Origin: JAHEEL01 sp942491345
GTDB taxonomy: Bacteria > Actinomycetota > Acidimicrobiia > Spongiisociales > UBA5794
Assembly: GCA_942491345.1 (NCBI GenBank)
Contig: CALOAN010000006.1
Location: forward strand, 1-64,000
Direction of reading: 5' to 3'
Length of the DNA stretch: 64,000 nt
The notes under the pieces are model-generated. The model made no database searches, was not told where the DNA came from, and saw nothing but the letters and a program-made list of their open reading frames with translations. Position 1 is the stretch's first letter, and every line of letters starts with the position of its first letter. Of the stretch, positions 34,362 through 42,692 are shown one piece after another. The position numbers and the translations under genes were made by a program.

Positions 34362-34458
34362 GTGAGATTTGGCACGCCGACCATGTCGAGGGACCCATTT
34401 CGCGGACCTGACCGCGGCCGGCCTACAGGTTTCGGCCGCATCCGTCGAAGACATCTGT

Positions 34459-34674
34459 ATGAGCAGGTGCTACCAATGCGGCGGATATGGGCATAGTCCT
34501 CAGCCGCCCGCGCCTCGCAGGCCCCCGACTCCGGTGGAATCAACCCGTACGCTCATGTGCAAGCGGTGTGACACACCGCTCGACGACCACGAGATGTTCG
34601 GCGAGTGTTTCCCACACGAGTATTTGAGGGAGTCGTCGGTCCTGCTCCATCGAGGGCACCTGATCGCTGTGTGA
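34459..34674 (+). CDS. Small zinc-ribbon-like protein of unknown function
   Basis: 71-aa protein with two CxxC pairs: MSRCYQCGGYGHS and LMCKRCDTPLDDHEMFGECF, separated by a Pro-rich linker. It ends with a further Cys and two His. This pattern suggests one zinc ribbon. ATG 34459 is used; a longer frame starts at 34369 directly after the dehydrogenase stop, but its first 30 residues look non-coding. No recognised family. It may be a small DNA-, RNA- or protein-binding factor. Confidence 0.45.
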   Translation: MSRCYQCGGYGHSPQPPAPRRPPTPVESTRTLMCKRCDTPLDDHEMFGECFPHEYLRESSVLLHRGHLIAV

Positions 34675-34845
34675 CGCCGACCCGGCGATCGTTCATACCA
34701 CGCGGTGACCGCGAGACCGGAGGTCCGCCACAACCGTTCACGGTCTGCGGCCGAGCCTTCTGCTTCCTCGATGGGCTCAGTCGCTGGTCGCTTCGATGAA
34801 GGTCCTTCGTACGAGCACGGACCAGGACCAAAGGAGAAGGTGTGG

Positions 34846-35676
34846 CTAGGTGTCGTCCTTCGGAGCGCTGGTTCGAACCAGCTTGACCAGAGCATCGAGG
34901 ACGAGCGCCGGGTTGTCGGCCTGTGGGTAGTGTCCCGAACCGTCGGACATCACGACTTCAGCGTTCATCAACTCTCCGAGTTCGTTCGCTTCGATTTCTG
35001 GGTCGGGGAAGTCGGGGTCGGCGGTACCCATCACCACAACAACCGGCTGGTGAACGCCGCCGATTCGCTTGCCGGACTCGGCATGTGAGTTCGTCGACAT
35101 GGACCGGAACGACGAGAAGCGGCCCTGTTCGCGAAGGTTGTCGGACAACGCGGACACGTAAGCGTCGTGGTCCGGGGGTTGTGCACCCGGGTACAGGCTC
35201 TTGCGGTAGTACGACACCCACACCGAGCGACCCCAGGGCGGGGACAACATGGCGCCGAACGCCGCCTTCTTCCACCAGGCCATGGGTACGTTGCGGACGA
35301 ACGGTCCGAGCAGCATCACGCCGGACACCTTCTCGGGTGCATCGGTTGCCGCGATGACGGACGACGCACACGAAAGCGAGTTGCCGACGAGGACCGCCGG
35401 GCCGCCGCCAAGCTCATCGACGAGCGCGAGGTAGTCGGATGCAACGGCGGCGTCCGAAACGTCGCTCCAATCGACCGACGATTCGCCCATTCCCCGCACA
35501 TCCATGGTCACAAACCGGATGCCCTCGGCAGCGAGGCCGTCACGGAGATGCCGGTAGCTGTTGCGGGTGTCTCCCATGCCGGGTGCGGCGATCACGAGTG
35601 GGCCATCGATGCCGTTGTCGTCGTATGAGATGCGACCGTCGGGTCGGTCGAGGAATTGGGTGGTCGGTGTTGTCAT
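34846..35676 (-). CDS. Alpha/beta hydrolase
   Basis: 276-aa hydrolase of the epoxide-hydrolase/esterase type. Strand-turn LVIAAPGMGDTRNSYRHL and DVRGMGESS are typical. The nucleophile elbow reads LVGNSLSCASSVIAA (Ser in GNSLSC). The acid lies near MGTADPDFP and the His in DGSGHYPQADNP. It overlaps the upstream tetR by 4 nt (ATGA), so both are co-translated and probably repressed by that TetR. The substrate, likely related to the TetR ligand, is unknown. Confidence 0.85.
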   Translation of the reverse strand: MTTPTTQFLDRPDGRISYDDNGIDGPLVIAAPGMGDTRNSYRHLRDGLAAEGIRFVTMDVRGMGESSVDWSDVSDAAVASDYLALVDELGGGPAVLVGNSLSCASSVIAATDAPEKVSGVMLLGPFVRNVPMAWWKKAAFGAMLSPPWGRSVWVSYYRKSLYPGAQPPDHDAYVSALSDNLREQGRFSSFRSMSTNSHAESGKRIGGVHQPVVVVMGTADPDFPDPEIEANELGELMNAEVVMSDGSGHYPQADNPALVLDALVKLVRTSAPKDDT

Positions 35677-36218
35677 GCTGTGGGTTCTCCTTGGTGGTCG
35701 GGTTGTGCGGTCCGGTTTGTGATGCTCGCGAGGCCGACGTTCCATGCGGCGGCCAGGTTGGCGTGTTCTGGGAAGCGGTCGGCCAGTTCGAGAGTCACCA
35801 TTCCGTGGGCAAACGCCCACGCTGCCCGCGCTCTGTCCATGTCGCCTCCGAGGGCTTCGAGGAGCGGGAGCACAGCTCGTTCCTCGAGACCCTCCGGGAG
35901 CTCGTCGCGGGGGAGCGGCTGGTCATTCATGAGCGCGTAGAGGTGGGGGTGTTCCAGAGCCCAGGATCGGTACGCTGCCGCGATCCCGGAAACTGGATCG
36001 TTCGAATCGGCGACTACCTCCTCGAAGGCAGCGGCTTGCTGCACGAGAGCCTCCGTCACCAAGGCGACCTCCAACTCCCGCTTGTTGGCAACGTGTTTGT
36101 AGAGGGAGGGGGCCTGGATGCCGAGCTCGCCGGCGACGGCGCGCATCGTGAGACCCTCGGTGCCGTCTCGTTCGAGGAGTTGTCCGGCTACATCGATGAT
36201 GTCGTCGCGACGGCTCAT
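35673..36218 (-). CDS. TetR-family regulator (WHG/TetR_C_33-like)
   Basis: 181-aa regulator. HTH at residues 1-50 (IIDVAGQLLERDGTEGLTMRAVAGELGIQAPSLYKHVANKRELE). The C-terminal domain with WALEHPHLYALMNDQPL resembles the WHG-type ligand domain. It heads a two-gene unit with the hydrolase (ATGA overlap). Two palindromes with the same half-site lie 93-134 bp upstream, so it is probably autoregulated and may also act on the divergent diacylglycerol-kinase operon, before which a third half-site occurs. Confidence 0.88.
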   Translation of the reverse strand: MSRRDDIIDVAGQLLERDGTEGLTMRAVAGELGIQAPSLYKHVANKRELEVALVTEALVQQAAAFEEVVADSNDPVSGIAAAYRSWALEHPHLYALMNDQPLPRDELPEGLEERAVLPLLEALGGDMDRARAAWAFAHGMVTLELADRFPEHANLAAAWNVGLASITNRTAQPDHQGEPTA

Positions 36219-36310
36219 GAAGAGCCGGCATCTGCGTGTGGCGCTGGGTTCATGGAATGGTTCAGCGGGCGGGCAATGGCGGATGTGTTCAAGGTCGGCT
36301 TCTCCGTATC

Positions 36311-36352
36311 TGGCTAACGTTGTTAGCCACCATAGGCTAACAATGTTAGCCT
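36311..36352. promoter_or_regulatory. Two tandem palindromes: TetR operators
   Basis: Site 1 is TGGCTAAC-GTT-GTTAGCCA (36311-36329). Site 2 is AGGCTAAC-AAT-GTTAGCCT (36334-36352). Both have perfect 8-bp arms and a 3-bp spacer, and their centres are 23 bp apart. A lone GTTAGCCT half-site lies at about 36408-36415, closer to the divergent operon. Shared control of both directions is possible. Confidence 0.75.
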
Positions 36353-36448
36353 GTCAATCGGTTCCCCGTTAGAACACTGCGCTGCCCGCCCTCATGGGCG
36401 GCGTTAGCCTATCGTCGACAGCGCGCCGGATGAACGAGTGGAGGCAAC

Positions 36449-37531
36449 ATGAGCACCGAGCCAACCGAAGACAAGCGTGGTTGGCGACGGCATGTGAAGC
36501 TGATCATCGGTGTGGCGGCGGTTGCTGGTGTGGGTGCTTTCGCCTACACGATGTGGAAACGGCGCCAGCCACACCTGATCGCTGCCCCCGTGACGCGTGT
36601 GTCATCGAAGCATCCGGTGCTCATCATCAACCCGGGCAGCGGCGGGGGGAAGGCGAAGCGGATCGGGCTTGCAGGCGCCGCAGCTGGTCTCGGCATCGAG
36701 ACGATCGTCCGCAAGAAGGGTCAGAAGATCCCCGATCTCGCCAACAGTGCCGTGGACCGGGGCGCCGACCATCTCATGATCGCGGGAGGGGACGGCTCCC
36801 AGGCGCGTGTTGCCGACGTTGCGATCAAGCGTGACGTTGCCTTCTCGTGTATTCCGTCCGGCACCCGCAATCACTTCGCCATGGATCTCGGTCTTGATCG
36901 CGCTGATCCGAAGAAGGCACTCGCCGCCGCATTCGACGGAGTGGAGTTCAAGGTCGATGTCGGGCGTATCGCCAAACGTCTCTTCGTCAACAACGTGTCG
37001 TTCGGTGTTTACGCCGAAGCGATCGCCGACCCCGACTACCGCGCTCACAAGGCGAAGAGCATCGCCGATGCGGCAGCGGCCAGTGCCGAGCACCCGGAAA
37101 AGGGTCTGTCGGTCACCGCGCCGGACGGCACGGTGCACGACAACATCGGCATGCTGCTCGCCTCGAACAACCCCTACCAGTACATCGGGGCTCCGGATTT
37201 CGCAGGGCGCGCCGCTCTCGACACAGGAATGGTCGGAGTGATCATGGCGGACCGGTCGGCGGTGGGTCCTGCCGGGATCAACCGCGGCGAGATCAAGGAA
37301 TGGACGACTCCGAAGCTGACTATCGAATCCGCAGAGAAGAAGGTCCCCGTCGGCATCGATGGGTCCCTCCACAAAGTGAGGGCGCCGATCGATGTGGAGA
37401 TCGACCGTGCTGCATTGCGGGTCGTGCTCCCGACGGACGTCGCGAAGCGTGAGATGCAGTTCTCGACCGGCATGACCCCCGAGGCGTTTGCCCATCTCGC
37501 CGTTGGCACTGCATCAGGCGATTCGGAATGA
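36449..37531 (+). CDS. Membrane-anchored diacylglycerol/lipid kinase-family protein
   Basis: 360-aa protein. A single N-terminal helix (LIIGVAAVAGVGAFAYTMW) anchors a DAGK-catalytic-type domain. Visible motifs are VLIINPGSGGGKAKRIGLA (nucleotide binding), MIAGGDGSQARVADVAIK (GGDG loop; Ser in place of the common Thr) and IPSGTRNHFAMDLGL, then the beta-sandwich half. GGAGG precedes ATG 36449. The stop overlaps the start of a PAP2 phosphatase gene by 4 nt. A kinase-phosphatase pair implies turnover of a lipid phosphate such as phosphatidic acid or polyprenyl phosphate. The precise lipid is unknown. Confidence 0.85.
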   Translation: MSTEPTEDKRGWRRHVKLIIGVAAVAGVGAFAYTMWKRRQPHLIAAPVTRVSSKHPVLIINPGSGGGKAKRIGLAGAAAGLGIETIVRKKGQKIPDLANSAVDRGADHLMIAGGDGSQARVADVAIKRDVAFSCIPSGTRNHFAMDLGLDRADPKKALAAAFDGVEFKVDVGRIAKRLFVNNVSFGVYAEAIADPDYRAHKAKSIADAAAASAEHPEKGLSVTAPDGTVHDNIGMLLASNNPYQYIGAPDFAGRAALDTGMVGVIMADRSAVGPAGINRGEIKEWTTPKLTIESAEKKVPVGIDGSLHKVRAPIDVEIDRAALRVVLPTDVAKREMQFSTGMTPEAFAHLAVGTASGDSE

Positions 37532-38100
37532 GCGAGGAGTCGGCCCTCCTCGACAAAGCGCAGGAGGTCGACCGTTCGGTTTTCGACGCAGTCGCCGGTT
37601 GGAGCTCACCCCTCCTCGACAAGATCATGCCGGCCCTCTCGATCGCCGCGACCTACTCGCGGTTGTGGATGGCGATCGCCGCTCTGTTCGCCGTGGTCGG
37701 CGGGACAAAGGGTCGCAAGACGGCGGTTGAAGGGATGGCGGCCATCGGCGTCACGTCGTTTCTCGCCAATGTTGTGCTCAAAGGATTGACCGACCGGACG
37801 AGACCGACCGACCCGGTCCCCGAGGAGCGCGCACTGAAGAAGCCCGATTCCACGTCGTTCCCGTCGGGCCATACCGCGTCCGCGGCAGCCTTCTCAGGCG
37901 TGGTCGACCGGGCGTATCCCTCGCTCTGGATTCCGATCAATGGTCTTGCGGCTGCCGTCGGATTCTCCCGGGTCTATACGGGTGTCCACTATCCGGGAGA
38001 CGTCGTCGGCGGGTGGATTCTCGGCAAGGCCGCCGCTTTCGGAGTGGATCGGGTTGCTCGACATGCCGGCTTCGCCGGCATGTCGACGTCCAACTCCTAG
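37528..38100 (+). CDS. PAP2-type lipid phosphatase
   Basis: 190-aa integral membrane phosphatase. All three PAP2 catalytic motifs are intact: KGLTDRTRP (motif 1), SFPSGHTAS (motif 2) and SRVYTGVHYPGD (motif 3, nucleophilic His). Several helices surround them. It is translationally coupled to the lipid kinase upstream (ATGA overlap). It probably dephosphorylates phosphatidic acid, undecaprenyl pyrophosphate or a similar lipid, opposing the kinase. Confidence 0.92.
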   Translation: MSEESALLDKAQEVDRSVFDAVAGWSSPLLDKIMPALSIAATYSRLWMAIAALFAVVGGTKGRKTAVEGMAAIGVTSFLANVVLKGLTDRTRPTDPVPEERALKKPDSTSFPSGHTASAAAFSGVVDRAYPSLWIPINGLAAAVGFSRVYTGVHYPGDVVGGWILGKAAAFGVDRVARHAGFAGMSTSNS

Positions 38101-38160
38101 GATCGCGTCAACAATGAATTGGCGCGGTCGACTCGCGACCCCCGATGCTGAAGGCACCTC

Positions 38161-38637
38161 ATGACATCACCCGACAACACCCGTACCGTCACCATCTCGG
38201 GGAAGCAGGAGATCTTCTTCTCGTGGACGTCGGACGTCCTCATCTACACCGTCGTTCTCAATCTCTTTGTGGAGCACGTCGATGCGGTTGTGATCGACTC
38301 GTTCACGATCTCGATCCTCACCGCAGTTCTGTTGAAGGTGCTGCTCGATGTTGTCATGCGTGTTGAACATCACGTCCACAGCTACTTCGCAGGAAAGGAA
38401 GGCGCCTTCTTCAGAGCCGCCGGAGCCGTATCCCTGTTTGCGATCCTGTTCCTCGGGAAGCTGTTCATCCTCGAGGTGGTGAACTTCGTGTTCGGTGACC
38501 ACGTCGAGTTGGGTCACTTCATCGAGGTCGTGGCACTCGTCCTTGCATTGATGATCACCCGCAGGCTCTTCGGTGTGTTGTTCAACGCGCTCGGAGCGCC
38601 GGGTGAGAAAGAGTCGTGGGGCAGCCGCGGGGACTGA
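38161..38637 (+). CDS. Conserved-looking four-helix membrane protein of unknown function
   Basis: 158-aa integral membrane protein with about four helices (VLIYTVVLNLFVEHVDAVVI; ISILTAVLLKVLLDVVMRV; AVSLFAILFLGKLFILEVVNF; FIEVVALVLALMITRRLFGVL). Charged and His residues cluster in the first loops (RVEHHVHSYFAGKEG). GAAGG precedes ATG 38161. It is 60 nt downstream of the PAP2 gene in the same direction, so it probably belongs to the lipid kinase/phosphatase operon. I do not recognise a named family. Confidence 0.65.
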   Translation: MTSPDNTRTVTISGKQEIFFSWTSDVLIYTVVLNLFVEHVDAVVIDSFTISILTAVLLKVLLDVVMRVEHHVHSYFAGKEGAFFRAAGAVSLFAILFLGKLFILEVVNFVFGDHVELGHFIEVVALVLALMITRRLFGVLFNALGAPGEKESWGSRGD

Positions 38638-38667
38638 CCTGAATCGCTGCCCGATCCTGCGAACGAC

Positions 38668-39885
38668 TCACCCGTCCGGTGGTGGATGGCGCCTGCGGTA
38701 CTCGTCGTCGAGGAATGCGAGGACACCTTCGACCATCTGCGCGGACTGGTTCGAGTAGAAGAGATCGAAGATGTGCTGGGCGCCCGGGAACTCCATGTAG
38801 AGCACCCGCGACTTCGAGATTCCCTCGAGTTGTTCCACGAACTCCCGGGCTTCCTCAACAGGCGCCAGCGTGTCGCGATCTCCCTGTACGACCAGGAACG
38901 GGGGAACGTCGCCGTGAATACGGTCGAGCGGGGAAGCGTCGTGGAACTTCTCCGGCTCATCTTCGAGGAACGCCTTCATCACCAGGGGCTCCATGAGCAT
39001 CGGAACGTACTGGTCGCTCTGGACGCCCAACCGATTGGTCGTGTCGTAGACGCCGTAGATCGGCACGACGGCCTGCACCGATGTGTCGTCGGATTCGAAG
39101 CCGGGCTGATAGCGAGCATCGTTCTCGCTGAGGCCGACGAGTGCCGCGAGATGCCCTCCGGCGGATCCTCCAGCCACAGCCACGAAGGAGGTGTCGGCAC
39201 CGTAGTCCGCGCCGTGTTCACGGATCCAAACGAGGGATGCCTTCACATCGACGAGGTGATCGGGGAACGTCGCTCCCGGGCTGAGGCGGTAGTTGGCGGA
39301 GAAGCACACCCATCCATTGCGGGCCATCGAGTGGAGGAGCGGCAGCCCCTGTTCTCGTTTGTCTCCCACGGTCCAGCCGCCGCCGTGTATGTAGAGCAGT
39401 GCTGGACGGTTCGTTGCGTCACCGGGGCGCCGATACACGTCGAGTTTGAGAACGCGGCCGGCCACCGTCCGGTATGGGATGTTCGAGATCTTCTCCACGT
39501 CGCGTCCTTTGAAGGGTGCAGCGACCACGATCCTCCACATTGGAACGGGCTTTCCAGAGCGCGGTACGCCGTCTGCAGCGAGCGCTGCATCAACGACCGC
39601 TCTCGAGCGCCGGGTCTTCAGCAGAAGCACGAGCGAGCCGATCCAGGATGCGATGAGGAGGAACAAGCCGACCAAGCCGATGACCTCGTCGAGCGCTCCC
39701 CACCAGATCAGCAAACCTCCAATCACCATCTGGATGACGACGTGCTGCACCGGGAGGCCGATCACCAGCCACGACCAAAACATGCTCGGGAAGAGCAGCA
39801 GCGTCTGGCGGAAGGGCCGGAACGCGTTGATCGTGGCCGCGGCCGACCACAGGCCAAGGACCAGCAACAGGATGGCAGGGAACAC
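38668..39885 (-). CDS. Membrane-anchored alpha/beta esterase (HSL/BD-FAE-like)
   Basis: About 405-aa enzyme. Four N-terminal helices (residues about 1-100) precede a cytosolic or exofacial hydrolase domain. That domain has the hormone-sensitive-lipase-like oxyanion motif YIHGGGWTVGDKREQG, nucleophile AVAGGSAGGHLAALVGL, acid VVQGDRDTLAPV and His in PGAQHIFDLFY. The membrane-spanning N-terminus is unusual for the family. GTG 39885 has GGAG at 5 nt; GTG 39891 would add two residues but overlaps the Shine-Dalgarno. It converges with the operon at 36449-38637. Confidence 0.85.
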   Translation of the reverse strand: MFPAILLLVLGLWSAAATINAFRPFRQTLLLFPSMFWSWLVIGLPVQHVVIQMVIGGLLIWWGALDEVIGLVGLFLLIASWIGSLVLLLKTRRSRAVVDAALAADGVPRSGKPVPMWRIVVAAPFKGRDVEKISNIPYRTVAGRVLKLDVYRRPGDATNRPALLYIHGGGWTVGDKREQGLPLLHSMARNGWVCFSANYRLSPGATFPDHLVDVKASLVWIREHGADYGADTSFVAVAGGSAGGHLAALVGLSENDARYQPGFESDDTSVQAVVPIYGVYDTTNRLGVQSDQYVPMLMEPLVMKAFLEDEPEKFHDASPLDRIHGDVPPFLVVQGDRDTLAPVEEAREFVEQLEGISKSRVLYMEFPGAQHIFDLFYSNQSAQMVEGVLAFLDDEYRRRHPPPDG

Positions 39886-39976
39886 GGTCACTCCGACTGA
39901 CAGGCTTCGGGAATCCTATCCCGCTGGCACGGCCGGCCGATCACACGAGGTTCGACATCGGATATCCTCGGGCTTG

Positions 39977-41193
39977 GTGTTAGGACTCCGAAATCTCCAG
40001 TGTCCGGCTGCAATCTGGTCGTTCGCCCTGATCCTCATCCCACTGACCGCCCTGTGGGGACCGCCCGCCCACGCTTCGGCGCCTGAGGTGCCGGTCGAGG
40101 GTCCAATCGTGGCGATCGGCGACTCGTACACATCGGGCGAAGGTGTCCCACCCTTCGAAATCGCAGGCGATCGGCCGGGTATCAACGAGTGTCACCGTTC
40201 TTCGCTTGCCTACCCGATGCACCTTGGAGGATCGCCGGGTGTCACGGTGGAATCGTGGGCGTGCAGCGGTGCAACCACTTCTGACCTGTCAACGACGGTT
40301 GTGCGCACCGACCAGGCGCCGTGGGATGATCCGATCCTCGAGCCGTCCGGGGGGACACCGTCATCTGCGCTCGACCGAATCGCTCCGGACACGTCAACGG
40401 TCACGCTGACCGTCGGCGGTAACGATCTGGGGTTCTCCGATATCGTGTCGGACTGCCTCTTGGGCTGAGCAGCGTGTACGAGACACGATGCTCAGGTTCA
40501 GGCGGATCTGGCCGCTCTCGAAGGCAGGCTCCAAACCCTGTTCTCCGACCTCGGAGCCCGCCTTGGTCCGACTGCGCGTGTACTCGTGGTGGGGTATCCG
40601 AGGATCTTCCCGGTGGTACCCGTCGCGGATTGCGACTTCATTCCGTTGCTCCCCGTCGGCACGTTCACCCTCACCGAGCAGGAATGGGCGAACACGAAGA
40701 CGAGGGATCTGAATGCGGTACTGCAGTCGCAGGCTGAACGGAGCAACCAACCGGGCGGACCGGAGTTCACGTATGTCGACACCTGGGGCTCCTTCACGCG
40801 CCACAACCTGTGCTGGCCGGATCCAGGAACGGGCAAGCTCTCTACGTCATCAACGAACTCGGCGAGAACGATGGAGGCCTCGGTGCTGCGGACTTCTCGT
40901 TCGTCTTCGGGAATCCGGGGGATCAGCCGGTCGTCGGGGATTGGGACGGCGACGGAGTCGACGAAATCGGCCTCCACCGCGAATCAAGTGGGCTGTTCTA
41001 TTGGCGCAACACGCGCCCGGCTACCGTTGGGCGGTGGGTTCAACCTTTCTCGAGGGCTTCCGTCCTCAGGATCGGTCTCCGACTGACGTTCGAACACCGC
41101 AACAACGATGAGCATGAGTCTCATTGGGTCCCGACACCCGCGTCGCGCACGCTTCAGGACTCCTCAATCGTTTTGCAACCCTCGGCGGAGTAG
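39977..41193 (+). pseudogene. Broken secreted SGNH lipase joined to FG-GAP-like repeat remnant
   Basis: Starts at GTG 39977 with a signal peptide (IWSFALILIPLTALWGPPAHA). The SGNH block I (AIGDSYTSGEG) and block III (TLTVGGNDLGFSDIV) follow. The frame stops at 40468. The lipase continues in another frame from about 40490 (…VLVVGYPRIFPVVP…, …YVDTWGSF…). From about 40820 a third frame gives an FG-GAP/VCBS-like unit (FGNPGDQPVVGDWDGDGVDEIGLH), which is foreign to SGNH lipases. The block V Ser/His end of the lipase is missing. This is either decay plus fusion, or two genes damaged by indels. Not functional as read. Confidence 0.7.
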
Positions 41194-41286
41194 CGTTTCG
41201 ATGGCCCGATGAGAGGATGTGTCCGATGAAGCGATACCGCGAATGTCGCTGATCGCGCTCGGGTCGCGTGTGACCGGGAGGCACCG

Positions 41287-42168
41287 GTGAATCGGACGGC
41301 CACGGGCATCACGATGGCAGCGATCGGCGGGATCATCTTCGGCACGAGTGCCGCACTCGTCGGCTACGTCATTGATGACTTCGACCCCTTCCGACTGTCG
41401 GCGCTCCGCATTTCGATTGCAGGACTGTGTCTGCTCCCGTGGGCGATCGCCTATCGGTCGCAGATCAGCCGCGCTCCGTTGCGGGTGGCCGTCGTTGGTG
41501 TCCTGCAGATCGTTCTCAACGGATTCTTCTACATCGCGATCGACCGGGTCGGTGTCGGTCCTGCGGTCGGCCTCGAGTTCCTCGCCCCCGTGCTTGTGGT
41601 GGTTTGGGACCGCGTCGCCGGGCAGGCACATCCACGACCGATCACGTGGGGTGCGGTCGTCACGGCCGTGATCGGAGTTGCCCTGCTCGTCCAGATAGGG
41701 AACTTGGAGACCCTCGATGTCGTAGGTGTGCTCGCCGGGTTCGCATCCGCAGTGTTCCTGGCGACCTACTTGCGGCTGAGTGAGCACGTAGGAGCGATCG
41801 TGGGTGGTTTTCCGCTCGCTGCGGGAGCCATCGCGATGGGTGGCGTTGTTGGCTTCTTCATCGCAAGGCCGTGGTCGATGCCGGCACCGTCCGACTCGAC
41901 AATGATCTGGGCCGTGGTGCTACTGGGAACGCTCGCCATGGCGCTCCCGTTGTCGCTCGAGATAGCGTCTCTTTCGCGGGCGCCCGCTCGGGTGGTCGGA
42001 GTGGTGATCACCATCGAGCCGGTCGCGGCCGCGTTGACCGCATGGGCCCTTCTCGATGAGTCGCTGGATCTGTTGCAGATCCTCGGCCTCGTCCTGATCG
42101 TGGCCGCTGTAGCCGCTGTGTCCCTGACCGCATCGAGACCCCGCGATGTAGTGGTGGTCGGGGCATAG
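41287..42168 (+). CDS. EamA-family (DMT) transporter
   Basis: 293-aa inner-membrane transporter with ten helices in two EamA repeats (GGIIFGTSAALVGYVIDDFD … and AVVLLGTLAMALPLSLEIASLSR … VITIEPVAAALTAWALLDESL). The family exports amino acids, purines or other metabolites. GTG 41287 is preceded by GGGAGG. It is followed by a strong hairpin. No neighbour indicates the substrate. Confidence 0.88.
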   Translation: MNRTATGITMAAIGGIIFGTSAALVGYVIDDFDPFRLSALRISIAGLCLLPWAIAYRSQISRAPLRVAVVGVLQIVLNGFFYIAIDRVGVGPAVGLEFLAPVLVVVWDRVAGQAHPRPITWGAVVTAVIGVALLVQIGNLETLDVVGVLAGFASAVFLATYLRLSEHVGAIVGGFPLAAGAIAMGGVVGFFIARPWSMPAPSDSTMIWAVVLLGTLAMALPLSLEIASLSRAPARVVGVVITIEPVAAALTAWALLDESLDLLQILGLVLIVAAVAAVSLTASRPRDVVVVGA

Positions 42169-42184
42169 GCAAGGCAGCCCCCTC

Positions 42185-42233
42185 CGCGTCCGGGCATTGC
42201 CCGGACGCGCCTCCCCCACTGCGTGGTGGAGGC
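42185..42233. terminator. Strong hairpin between eamA and the hydrogenase protease gene
   Basis: CGCGTCCGGGC (42185-42195) and GCCCGGACGCG (42199-42209) form a perfect 11-bp stem with an ATT loop. Immediately after it is a second imperfect hairpin, GCCTCC-CCCAC-TGC-GTGG-TGGAGGC (42209-42233), of a type repeated at 47715 and 47780. It sits between convergent genes, so it is probably a bidirectional terminator. Confidence 0.7.
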
Positions 42234-42245
42234 GAAGACGGGAGC

Positions 42246-42692
42246 CTACGAATCTTGGTGCATTGACACGATCCCCACGATGGCTTCCACCGCTTCTTCC
42301 ATGGCTACGGCTGTCGCGGGGGACAGGTCGAAACCCAGCTCGAGGCTGGTGGCGGGGATCGAGACGGTGTAGGCACGCGGCGGGACGCGGCCGAGGGCCC
42401 CAGCGAGGAGAAGCAGTGCTGCCGGATCGGCGTGGTGGCTCATCGACTGCGCTCCCCGTTCGCCGGCTTGGACGGGATGAACCGCCATCTCCTTGCAGTC
42501 GACGTTGGCGTCGACAAAGACAACAACGTCGGCGCGCGCGATGTCGAGCGCCAGCTCGGGAGTGAGCTGAGATTGCGAGCGCACGAGCACGCCGGGAAGG
42601 TCCATCGCTTCGATTCGTGATGCCACGACGCGGCCGGCACCGTCGTCAGAGCGCAGATCGTTTCCGTATCCGACGATGAGGATCTCAGCCAC
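42246..42692 (-). CDS. hoxW: [NiFe]-hydrogenase maturation endopeptidase
   Basis: 148-aa HycI/HoxW-type protease that removes the C-terminal extension of the large subunit after nickel insertion. The family signature ILIVGYGNDLRSDDGAG carries the nickel-recognition Asp, and the central VVFVDANVD holds the second acidic ligand. GTG 42692 overlaps the hoxH stop by 8 nt, so it is translationally coupled. Its target is evidently HoxH, whose 25-residue tail follows the DPCLSCSTH motif. The gene symbol reflects function by context; sequence alone shows only the protease family. Confidence 0.88.
   Translation of the reverse strand: MAEILIVGYGNDLRSDDGAGRVVASRIEAMDLPGVLVRSQSQLTPELALDIARADVVVFVDANVDCKEMAVHPVQAGERGAQSMSHHADPAALLLLAGALGRVPPRAYTVSIPATSLELGFDLSPATAVAMEEAVEAIVGIVSMHQDS

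Noticed and set aside
38686..39900. 404-codon plus-strand frame over the esterase
   Set aside because: Antisense to an esterase with intact catalytic motifs; the composition is not protein-like.
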